Below are positions 1-6,278 of a stretch of 16,897 bases of DNA, piece by piece. The notes beneath the pieces were generated by a model. That model ran no database searches. It was not told the origin of the DNA and was given only the letters and a program-made list of their open reading frames with translations. Source of the DNA: Bacteroidales bacterium (GTDB taxonomy: Bacteria > Bacteroidota > Bacteroidia > Bacteroidales > SMBSF77); NCBI GenBank assembly GCA_021106655.1, contig JAIOTT010000121.1, positions 1-16,897 of the forward strand, in the 5' to 3' direction. Position 1 is the stretch's first letter, and each line of letters opens with the position of its first letter. The translations under genes were made by a program, and so were the position numbers.

Positions 1-115
1 ACTCCAAGACTCTAAGGTTCACAAAGTTAATAATGCTGTCATTTGTCAGTCTTCGTGATATCTTTGTGTCTTCATGCCTTAGTGGCTAATTTTCAGCATA
101 TTATTTTTTCAACTC
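1..115. repeat. Degenerate intergenic repeat-like sequence
   Basis: No coding frame is supported here. The stretch around 51-92 has short phrases of the type CTTCGTG, CTTTGTGTC, TTCATG and TTAGTGGCT. They resemble a common dispersed intergenic repeat of Bacteroidota and other phyla (motifs of the kind CTTTGTGTCTTCGTGG). That resemblance is from memory and was not tested by alignment. The remainder up to 193 is AT-rich leader for the following gene. Confidence 0.3.
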
Positions 116-164
116 TTGATTCGCATTTGTAATAATCAAACTTCTTGTTTAGAGCATATTCGAG

Positions 165-181
165 ATTCCAATTGGTGGAAT
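165..181. promoter_or_regulatory. Small dyad upstream of the first gene
   Basis: ATTCCA at 165-170 and its exact reverse complement TGGAAT at 176-181 flank a 5-base spacer. The dyad ends 12 bases before the ATG at 194. It could be an operator or a small leader hairpin, or chance in AT-rich DNA. No TAnnTTTG element was seen nearby. Confidence 0.2.
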
Positions 182-193
182 TACATATAAATA

Positions 194-868
194 ATGAAAC
201 ATACTATTATTGTAATACTGATTTTTATTTCTACACTGACCACAGCAGGACATGATTATAGTAATATTTTGAGTTTCAAAAATGAAAATAAATGTAAAGA
301 TCACGAAATTGGTATTAATCTATATAACATTACTGAACATAAACAACAATTTTATCTCAATAAGCTATCTGATAATCATAATTTTGTAAATGGGATAATG
401 TACAAGCGACATTATGGAAAAAATGCAATAAGAGTTGGCTTTTACTATTACTATTCAAAGTTCAGTATAGAGGAAAGCGGACAAAACTACTACTATAAAA
501 ACGAAGGGCAAAATAATTTTGGAGAATTCAGAATCGGCTACGAGAGAAAGATAACTACTTCTAAATTGCAACCTTATTTTGCTCTTGACCTTTCTATAAC
601 TTTTGGAAATATGACTGGCATTTCTGGTTCGGAATCTTATATGTGGTGGTACACAGAGTCTCCATACACCATTAGGATCGACGACCTTGGAATTTCCCCA
701 TCGATTGGACTTAAATACCAGGCTGTTGACCGATTTTCTTTTAGTATTGAGACGAGTGTAAATATTGTATATTATCATCATAAATACATGAATAGTGTGT
801 ACATAGATGAGGGAGCAATAATTTATCTTAATCCATTGCAATTGCTATCTATGAATTATCACTTCTGA
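194..868 (+). CDS. Secreted protein, probable outer-membrane beta-barrel
   Basis: This 224-residue protein belongs to no family I recognise by name. It starts with a basic pair and a hydrophobic stretch (about residues 4-18, ending TTAGHD), consistent with a Sec signal peptide. The rest has alternating aromatic and polar residues typical of transmembrane beta-strands, for example VGFYYYYSKF, FGEFRIGYERK, PYFALDLSITFG and SPSIGLKYQAV. It ends in phenylalanine (YHF), the usual last residue of outer-membrane barrels recognised by the BAM complex. The YERK plus PYFALDL pattern resembles small OmpW- or opacity-like barrels of Bacteroidota. Upstream lies repeat-like DNA and downstream a 196-base gap, so it is probably transcribed alone. 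It could instead be a soluble secreted beta-sandwich; the barrel reading is inferred from composition. Confidence 0.65.
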   Translation: MKHTIIVILIFISTLTTAGHDYSNILSFKNENKCKDHEIGINLYNITEHKQQFYLNKLSDNHNFVNGIMYKRHYGKNAIRVGFYYYYSKFSIEESGQNYYYKNEGQNNFGEFRIGYERKITTSKLQPYFALDLSITFGNMTGISGSESYMWWYTESPYTIRIDDLGISPSIGLKYQAVDRFSFSIETSVNIVYYHHKYMNSVYIDEGAIIYLNPLQLLSMNYHF

Positions 869-1064
869 AATAAAAAATCAAACAACGACCCTTAGCCTGA
901 CAACTTCTTGATTGCCTACTGCCGACTTAATACTGTTCCCTGATAATTGCTAACTGTTAACTGGTTATTGTTAACTGATAACAGTTGAAAGATTTTCAAT
1001 TTATATAGTTTAACATACTCGAAAATATCTAATTTTACTTTTTGCATATAAATTTCAATAGGAT
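869..1064. repeat. Intergenic region with short direct and inverted repeats
   Basis: No gene is seen. The hexamer GTTAAC occurs twice near 957-975. AACTGTTA at 952-959 pairs with TAACAGTT at 979-986, enclosing a 19-base loop. The wording (TGCTAACTG, TTAACTG, GCCTACTGCC) resembles low-complexity intergenic repeats common in Bacteroidales. A near-match to a -7 element (TACTTTTTG, one T too many) lies at about 1036-1044, ahead of the ATG at 1065. Confidence 0.4.
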
Positions 1065-2456
1065 ATGACATTAATAAAATCTATTTCAGGGATAAGAGGG
1101 ACAATAGGAGGGAAGCCGGGAGATGGACTTAGCCCGGTTGATGTAATAAAGTATACTGCAGCATTTATGATGATGCTGAAAGAGAAAGTGAAAAGCGGAA
1201 AGCAAAAGATTGTTGTCGGGAGAGATGCACGTATATCAGGGGAAATGATAAATAGTCTTGTTACTTCAACAATACAAAGTATGGGGAAGGATGTTATTGA
1301 TATTGGCCTTTCAACCACCCCTACAGTTGAAATAGCTGTTGTTGAGGAGAAAGCTGATGCAGGAATTATTATCACTGCAAGCCACAATCCTGAAAACTGG
1401 AATGCTCTAAAGCTGCTTAATGACAGGGGTGAGTTTATTTCTGAAAAGGATGGGGAAAAGCTGTTGTATTATGCGGAGAACCAGAATTTTGATTTCGCAT
1501 CTGTTGATGAGCTTGGGAAGTACACTTACGATGATTCATATATTGACAAACATATTAATAAGATCATTGAGCTTCCGCTTGTTGATGTTGCTGCAATAAG
1601 AAAAAGGAATTTTACAATTGCAGTAGATGGAATAAATTCGACTGGTGGTACAGTTATTCCTCTTTTACTTGAAGCCCTTGGTGTTGAATCTGTTGTTAAG
1701 ATATATTGTACTCCTGATGGCCGGTTCTCTCACAATCCTGAGCCATTAGCTAAAAACCTGACTGCTATTTCAGAGCTTGTTACACAAAATTCAGCTGATG
1801 TGGGCTTTGTTGTAGATCCTGATGTTGACAGGCTGGCAATTATTACTGAGGAAGGAGAAATGTTTGGAGAGGAGTATACTTTGGTTGCAGTAGCTGACTA
1901 TGTGCTGCAACACAAAGCTGGGAATACAGTATCAAATTTATCTTCTACACAAGCATTAAAGGATGTGACAGAAAAGGCAGGTGGAAAATATTTTGCTTCA
2001 GCTGTTGGAGAAGTAAATGTTGTTGAATTAATGAAAAAAAATGCAGCCGTGATCGGAGGCGAAGGCAATGGAGGAGTGATCTATCCTGAACTGCACTATG
2101 GCAGAGATGCTTTAGTGGGAATAGCACTGTTTTTGACGCAGCTTGCTAAATCAGGAACGACCACATCAGAACTCAGGCGGACATATCCTGATTATTTTAT
2201 TTCAAAAAACAAAATTGAATTAGACTCTGGAACTGATGTAAATGAGATACTGGAATGTGTAAAACAAAAATATAATGATCATCTTATTATTGATATAGAT
2301 GGCTTGAAAATTATATTTGACAAAGAATGGGTACATCTGAGGAAATCCAACACTGAACCGATAATAAGGGTTTATGCGGAAAGTGATAGTGCTAATAGAG
2401 CTGAAATGTTAGCAAACAAAATAATATCAGATATAACAGAATTAAATTATCAATAG
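1065..2456 (+). CDS. glmM: Phosphohexomutase, phosphoglucosamine mutase / phosphomannomutase family
   Basis: The product is a 463-residue alpha-D-phosphohexomutase. Family members move phosphate between O6 and O1 of a hexose phosphate; GlmM makes glucosamine-1-phosphate for UDP-GlcNAc, hence peptidoglycan and LPS. All four active-site loops are present: phosphoserine loop TASHNP (104-109, Ser106), metal loop DPDVDR (251-256, three Asp), sugar loop GGEGNGG (331-337, Glu333), and phosphate loop RKSNTEP (426-432). Full length with no breaks. The sugar loop GEGNGG is the form seen in Bacteroidota and archaeal enzymes, not the GEQSGH of E. coli GlmM. Substrate (glucosamine, mannose or glucose phosphate) therefore cannot be fixed from sequence; GlmM is the usual assignment. 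The ATG at 1065 is directly followed by the conserved SISGIRGT. The desulfurase gene starts 48 bases downstream and probably shares the transcript. Confidence 0.9.
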   Translation: MTLIKSISGIRGTIGGKPGDGLSPVDVIKYTAAFMMMLKEKVKSGKQKIVVGRDARISGEMINSLVTSTIQSMGKDVIDIGLSTTPTVEIAVVEEKADAGIIITASHNPENWNALKLLNDRGEFISEKDGEKLLYYAENQNFDFASVDELGKYTYDDSYIDKHINKIIELPLVDVAAIRKRNFTIAVDGINSTGGTVIPLLLEALGVESVVKIYCTPDGRFSHNPEPLAKNLTAISELVTQNSADVGFVVDPDVDRLAIITEEGEMFGEEYTLVAVADYVLQHKAGNTVSNLSSTQALKDVTEKAGGKYFASAVGEVNVVELMKKNAAVIGGEGNGGVIYPELHYGRDALVGIALFLTQLAKSGTTTSELRRTYPDYFISKNKIELDSGTDVNEILECVKQKYNDHLIIDIDGLKIIFDKEWVHLRKSNTEPIIRVYAESDSANRAEMLANKIISDITELNYQ

Positions 2457-2504
2457 ATCAATAATCAACAATTGCTAATCTGAAATCATATAGAACCAGC
2501 ACTA

Positions 2505-3629
2505 ATGATATACTTAGATAATGCCGCAACAACCCCTCTGGCACCTGAAGTGCTAGAGGTCATGACCAAAACGGCCAGAGAAAACTTTGGAAACCCCTCA
2601 TCCATACACAAATTGGGTAGAGAAGCAAGAGTGAAAGTCGAGGAAGCACGGTCTAAAATTGCTTCTTATCTGCATGCTATTCCGGCTGAGATAATTTTTA
2701 CTTCAAGTGGAACAGAAGCAATTAATCTTGTACTAAACGGATGTGTTTATGATCTTGGAATAAAAAACATCATAACAACTCCTCTGGAACATCCTGCAGT
2801 CCTGAATACCCTAAAATATATTGGAACCAAAACACAGCTGAATATTAACTTTGTTAATATCGGCAATAGAGGAAAAATCAAAATGGACTCTCTGGATGCT
2901 TTGCTCAAAACTTATCCTGAATCACTAGTTGTGCTTATGCATGCAAATAATGAGATAGGAAATATGATAGAGCTTGATGAAGTTTCAAACCTATGCAAGA
3001 ATTATAATTCTTTGTTTCTTGCAGATACGGTTCAAACGATTGGAAAATTTAAACATGATTTTCTGAAAACACCAGTAGACTTTGCTTGTTGTTCTGCTCA
3101 TAAGATTCATGGTACTAAGGGTGTTGGTTTTTTGTATTTGAAAAGCAGTATTAATATGAGCCCTTTGATATTTGGTGGAGGACAGGAAAGAAATATGCGG
3201 GCGGGAACCGAAAATATTTCCGGAATTACTGGAATGGCAAAGGCAATGGAATTAGCTTATGATAATTTGTCGAAAAATCAAACATATATCCGTAGCCTGA
3301 AATCTTATATGGTGTCACTTTTGAAAGAAAATATCAAGGATATTAAATTTAATGGCGAATGTGAAGATAAAGGTCTTTATACAGTATTAAATGTGTCATT
3401 TCCTAAGAGCAAAAAGTCAGAGTTGTTGCTCTTTAATCTTGACATAGCCGGCATTGCTGCTTCAGGAGGAAGTGCGTGTCATTCGGGAGATGAGTCTATT
3501 TCTTATGTTTTGCAAAATATTGGCAGTGATCCGAAGAGGACTTCGATACGGTTCTCATTTAGCAGGTATAATACAAGGGAGGAAATAGATGTCTGTGTAC
3601 GGGAAATAGTTAAAATAATAAATGACTAA
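2505..3629 (+). CDS. Cysteine desulfurase, NifS/IscS family (class V aminotransferase fold)
   Basis: This 374-residue PLP enzyme should take sulfur from L-cysteine, giving alanine and an enzyme persulfide for Fe-S clusters or thiolated tRNA. The N-terminal signature YLDNAATTP (3-11) is intact. The PLP contacts are SSGTEA (67-72), His96 in LEHPAV, Asp174 and Gln177 in ADTVQTIG, and the Schiff-base lysine Lys200 in SAHKIHGTKG. The R-A-G-T-E-N motif is at 232-237. The catalytic cysteine is Cys325 in GGSACHSG, matching the group I (NifS/IscS-like) position with a loop before the C-terminal domain. No scaffold protein gene (iscU/nifU) is adjacent, so its pathway (general Fe-S, or tRNA thiolation) is not shown. 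It probably follows the mutase gene on one mRNA; the 48-base gap has no terminator. The stop codon lies inside an inverted-repeat arm. Confidence 0.93.
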   Translation: MIYLDNAATTPLAPEVLEVMTKTARENFGNPSSIHKLGREARVKVEEARSKIASYLHAIPAEIIFTSSGTEAINLVLNGCVYDLGIKNIITTPLEHPAVLNTLKYIGTKTQLNINFVNIGNRGKIKMDSLDALLKTYPESLVVLMHANNEIGNMIELDEVSNLCKNYNSLFLADTVQTIGKFKHDFLKTPVDFACCSAHKIHGTKGVGFLYLKSSINMSPLIFGGGQERNMRAGTENISGITGMAKAMELAYDNLSKNQTYIRSLKSYMVSLLKENIKDIKFNGECEDKGLYTVLNVSFPKSKKSELLLFNLDIAGIAASGGSACHSGDESISYVLQNIGSDPKRTSIRFSFSRYNTREEIDVCVREIVKIIND

Positions 3630-3726
3630 AATGAGCTAAAGTGACGAGTAACTAAAATTAGATATAAATTTAGAAAGTTTAAAGATTTTAATTTTAGTCA
3701 CTATAGTCATTCGAAATTTTAGTCAT
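3622..3726. repeat. Nested inverted repeat between the desulfurase and a small gene
   Basis: The outer arms ATGACTAAAAT (3622-3632) and ATTTTAGTCAT (3716-3726) are exact reverse complements. The inner arms ACTAAAATTA (3651-3660) and TAATTTTAGT (3689-3698) are also exact reverse complements. All arms share a core ACTAAAAT / ATTTTAGT. The left outer arm includes the desulfurase stop codon. The structure could fold as a terminator-like or cruciform element, or be a decayed miniature mobile element. There is no strong U-tract. Confidence 0.55.
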
Positions 3727-3763
3727 CTGTTAATAAAAAGGAGAAATCATTAAAAACTAACAT

Positions 3764-4045
3764 ATGGTTGCTTATAAGAAAAAAGTCAGATTTAAAAAGT
3801 ATGTATTTAAGTTATCTTTTAAGCAGAAAGAACTAATAGATAAATTCTGTAAGATTCATAAGACAACCCCAAACAAATTGATAAGAAAGTCTGTCAAAGA
3901 GTTTCTTGTTCGAAATGTATCAGCTAATGATGATTATTATATCAGCGAAAATCAATTAAGTATATTCGATGAGATTGATGATGAAAATGATGTAAGAGCT
4001 GACGATGAAAATGGATTTACTTTACAAGATAGTCCTCATAATTGA
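3764..4045 (+). CDS. Small ribbon-helix-helix-like protein with possible clamp-binding motif
   Basis: I do not recognise this 93-residue protein as a named family. The first half is very basic and reads as strand-helix-helix: strand YVFKLSF (13-19), helix from QKELIDKFCKIHK (21-33), a TTPN turn, then helix KLIRKSVKEFLVR (38-50). That is the pattern of a ribbon-helix-helix DNA-binding dimer. The second half is acidic and probably disordered. It contains QLSIF at 64-68, close to the QL(S/D)LF peptide that docks proteins on the DNA polymerase III sliding clamp. AAGGAG at 3738-3743 is too far (20 bases) from the ATG to be an ideal ribosome site. The 3' end overlaps recR on the opposite strand by 29 bp. 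The family assignment and the clamp motif are inference. Confidence 0.7.
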   Translation: MVAYKKKVRFKKYVFKLSFKQKELIDKFCKIHKTTPNKLIRKSVKEFLVRNVSANDDYYISENQLSIFDEIDDENDVRADDENGFTLQDSPHN

Positions 4046-4637
4046 TGCGATTAAGAATTGATCGGCCCAGAGTTACCTCGTCAGCGAATTCAAGTTCATC
4101 ACCAATTGCAACCCCTCTTGCAAGTGTGGTAAGCTTTGTATTGTGATCTTTTAGTTTTTTGTAAATGTAGAAATTTGTTGTATCTCCTTCAATGGTGGTC
4201 GAGAGTGCCATTATAACTTCTTTTACCTTGTTGTCTGATACTTTTTTCACCAGACTGTTAATTGTTAAATCATCAGGCCCAATTCCTTCGATAGGAGAGA
4301 TTATTCCTCCAAGAACATGATAGGTACCTTTGTATAAAGTAGTATTCTCAATTGCCATAACATCTCTAACATCTTCAACAACACAAATAGTATTCTTGTC
4401 GCGCTGATCATTAGAGCATATCTCACATAATTCAGAATCAGAGATATTATGACATTGTTTACAAAACCTGATATTATTACGCATATTAATGACTGCATTT
4501 CCAAGAGATTCCACATCAGGAACACTCTGTTTTAACAGGAAAAGAGTAAGTCTGAGAGCAGTCTTTTTTCCTATACCAGGCAATTTTGCAAGTTCACTAA
4601 CTGTTTCTTCAAATAATTTTGATGGATAATGATCCAT
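4017..4637 (-). CDS. recR: Recombination mediator protein RecR
   Basis: RecR works with RecO (and RecF) to load RecA on SSB-coated single-stranded DNA at gaps. The 206-residue length is normal. In order it has a helix-hairpin-helix LAKLPGIGKKTALRL (17-31), a C4 zinc finger with Cys59, Cys62, Cys71 and Cys74, a Toprim domain beginning CVVEDVRDVMAIE (85-97) with GGIISPIEGIGPDDL (110-124), then the conserved ALSTTIEGDTT and LARGVAIGDELEFADEVTLGRS segments. All are intact. The ATG at 4637 gives the standard N-terminus. A TAAATTTG element on this strand (4703-4696) lies about 60 bases upstream. The usual neighbours dnaX and the YbaB protein are absent here. Its 3' end overlaps the convergent small gene. 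Confidence 0.97.
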   Translation of the reverse strand: MDHYPSKLFEETVSELAKLPGIGKKTALRLTLFLLKQSVPDVESLGNAVINMRNNIRFCKQCHNISDSELCEICSNDQRDKNTICVVEDVRDVMAIENTTLYKGTYHVLGGIISPIEGIGPDDLTINSLVKKVSDNKVKEVIMALSTTIEGDTTNFYIYKKLKDHNTKLTTLARGVAIGDELEFADEVTLGRSILNRINYEDYLVK

Positions 4638-4695
4638 TTTTTGAAATTCTTTAAATTTGCAATGTAAATCAACGCTATAGTTTGATCTGCTTTTG

Positions 4696-4703
4696 CAAAT
4701 TTA
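4696..4703 (-). promoter_or_regulatory. Putative recR promoter, -7 element
   Basis: Read on the minus strand this is TAAATTTG, a full match to the Bacteroidota -7 consensus TAnnTTTG, giving a leader of roughly 55 bases to the recR ATG. No clear -33 TTG is found at the expected distance, so support is partial. Confidence 0.4.
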
Positions 4704-4712
4704 ATGTAAAAA

Positions 4713-4743
4713 TTGAATTTTGTAAATAAACATAATACATTTG
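4713..4743 (+). promoter_or_regulatory. Bacteroidota-type promoter for the MORN-repeat gene
   Basis: TTG at 4713-4715 and TACATTTG at 4736-4743 are separated by 20 bases. This matches the -33 TTG and -7 TAnnTTTG arrangement of Bacteroidota primary sigma factors in both sequence and spacing. Transcription would start near 4750, leaving a leader of about 28 bases before the ATG at 4778. It lies back-to-back with the recR promoter. Confidence 0.7.
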
Positions 4744-4777
4744 CGTTATTTTCCATACAATTGCAGTTTATTTGTTT

Positions 4778-5563
4778 ATGAAAAAAATATCATTATTATT
4801 TTTATTATCAATAGTATTCAGTTTTACTATTCATTCCCAACAGCAATATCCGGGGAATCTGAACACGGTAGATCCAATGGGGCGCAAACAAGGCAAGTGG
4901 AAGAAGTTTCATGATAATGGAATAATGAGATACGAAGGGCAATTCAAGAATGATATTCCATATGGAAAGTTTAATTATTATTATAAGAACGGAAAACTCA
5001 AAGCTGTTTCACAGTATTCGGATATTGGCAGAGTGTCGCTTACTACAACTTTTCACCTTAATGGAAAAATGATGACTGAGGGAAAATATGTTGATCAGTT
5101 AAAGGAAGGATTGTGGAAGTATTTCAATGAAAAAGGACAACTTCTCACAGAGGAACATTTTACAAAAAATGAGAGAAATGGGTTGTGGAGAAGTTATTAT
5201 CCCAATGGAAATATTGCTGAAGAAAAAACTTATGTTAATGAAAAAAAGCATGGTAGCTGGCGGCAGTATTACGAAGACGGCCCTTTAAAAACGAAGGGTG
5301 AATATATAAATGATAAACTGGAAGGTCTTTGCCAGTTTTTATATCCTTCAGGTGGGGTTATGATTTCAGGTACTTATAAAGGATCACTGAAAGATGGCAT
5401 CTGGATGTATTTTGGTGAAAACAGAAAGACATTAAAAAAAGAGATCTATATAAATGGTCATCTTATTAAAAAGGAAATATACGACAAAGCTCTGAAGGCA
5501 AAAGAAAAAGAAACCGAAAAGATAATAATAAAAGAAGCAGAACCATTAATAATTGATAATTAA
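4778..5563 (+). CDS. Secreted MORN-repeat protein (COG2849, YwqK-like)
   Basis: The 261-residue protein starts with a signal peptide (KKISLLFLLSIVFSFTIHSQ). About seven or eight MORN-type repeats follow from residue 33 to about 230, each like G-x-W-x-x-(Y/F)-x-x-(D/N)-G-x-(L/I)-x-x-E-G-x-(Y/F); examples are QGKWKKFHDNGIMRYEGQF, EGLWKYFNEKGQLLTEEHF and HGSWRQYYEDGPLKTKGEY. Such repeats form an extended beta-ribbon used for binding. COG2849 members are often labelled 'antitoxin component YwqK', but no toxin gene is adjacent, the protein is exported, and that label should not be used here. The C-terminus (after about 230) is charged, lysine/glutamate-rich and ends inside a heptamer repeat. The ATG at 4778 is chosen over an in-frame TTG at 4772 because it begins the canonical MKK signal peptide. 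Confidence 0.88.
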   Translation: MKKISLLFLLSIVFSFTIHSQQQYPGNLNTVDPMGRKQGKWKKFHDNGIMRYEGQFKNDIPYGKFNYYYKNGKLKAVSQYSDIGRVSLTTTFHLNGKMMTEGKYVDQLKEGLWKYFNEKGQLLTEEHFTKNERNGLWRSYYPNGNIAEEKTYVNEKKHGSWRQYYEDGPLKTKGEYINDKLEGLCQFLYPSGGVMISGTYKGSLKDGIWMYFGENRKTLKKEIYINGHLIKKEIYDKALKAKEKETEKIIIKEAEPLIIDN

Positions 5564-5584
5564 TAATTAATAATTAATAATTAT
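5544..5584. repeat. Heptamer tandem repeat between convergent genes
   Basis: The 7-base unit ATTAATA repeats about three and a half times from 5559 to about 5583, with related ATTAATAATTGATA just upstream from 5546. It covers the stop codon of the MORN gene (5561-5563) and fills the 21-base gap to the LolA-like stop. No hairpin terminator is seen between these convergent genes. Confidence 0.7.
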
Positions 5585-6229
5585 TTAACGCATATCAACT
5601 ATTTCCACGTCTGGATAATCGGAAGCATTAAAGGTAAAATCCTTTTCACTCACAACAGGATTTGCAATAAATTTGCTAATTTCGTAAGTATAGGTGCTTC
5701 CATTCTTGTCATAGATTGTAGACTTTAGAATTTGTGCTTTGGCTTCGTTTATAACGAGTCGAATCTTGAAATATGATTTTCCCTCTGTTGGTACCAGGTC
5801 AATTATCTTAACATTAACTCCATTTTCAACAGTGCTTTTTATAAACTTCGATTTATAGTTTTCAGAATATGATGTAAGAATGTTATTGAGATTTATTGAT
5901 TCGTCATCTTCTTCAACTGAATTGATTTGTACTTCTTCAGCATCTGCAATATATGTCCATACAGTTTCGCCATCGGATATTACCAGTTGTTCTGCAATTT
6001 CAAGACGAAACTTATTACCTTTAAGAATAATTGTACCTTCTTTACTTTCGTTGATATTTGCTGATTTGTTCTCCATCTTATAAATAAAATCCATTCTTAT
6101 TGACTTGTATGATTTAGTCTTTGCTGTAACCTTATCAAGTATGGCTTGTGCTTTTTTATTATCCTGCTGTTGTGAAAAAGAGGAATAACTTATCATGCTG
6201 AATAATAATATTAGAGCTATGTTTTTCAT
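5585..6229 (-). CDS. LolA-like periplasmic lipoprotein carrier
   Basis: LolA shuttles lipoproteins from the inner to the outer membrane across the periplasm. The protein has 214 residues from the ATG at 6229; an in-frame TTG at 6232 adds only one residue. It has a signal peptide (KNIALILLFSMISYSSFSQ) and the LolA-type layout: helix AQAILDKVTAKTKSYKSIRMDF, then antiparallel strands such as EGTIILKGNKFRLEI, QLVISDGETVWTYIADAEEVQI and FKIRLVINEAKAQILKSTIYDKNGSTYTYEIS. The phrase 'I-S-D-G-x-T-V-W-x-Y' is typical of Bacteroidota LolA-like proteins placed after ftsK. It begins 49 bases after the ftsK stop on the same strand, with no terminator between, so the two are probably co-transcribed. No LolB or LolCDE gene is in the window. 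Direct proof of LolA function is lacking in sequence alone. Confidence 0.85.
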   Translation of the reverse strand: MKNIALILLFSMISYSSFSQQQDNKKAQAILDKVTAKTKSYKSIRMDFIYKMENKSANINESKEGTIILKGNKFRLEIAEQLVISDGETVWTYIADAEEVQINSVEEDDESINLNNILTSYSENYKSKFIKSTVENGVNVKIIDLVPTEGKSYFKIRLVINEAKAQILKSTIYDKNGSTYTYEISKFIANPVVSEKDFTFNASDYPDVEIVDMR

Positions 6230-6278
6230 CAATTTGTTTTATTTATAAGATCCATATTTTTATATCTCAGGAATTTTT

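Noticed and set aside
455..841. Minus-strand open frame of 128 codons inside the first gene
   Set aside because: It is antisense to the signal-peptide protein, has tyrosine/valine-rich shadow composition and no recognisable domain.
194..868. Surface-exposed antigen of a mobile island
   Set aside because: No mobility genes, tRNA or att-like repeats flank it. An ordinary small outer-membrane protein is enough to explain it.
4778..5563. Toxin-antitoxin system suggested by the YwqK-like label
   Set aside because: The protein has a signal peptide and MORN repeats, and no toxin-like gene is adjacent. The label comes from COG naming only.
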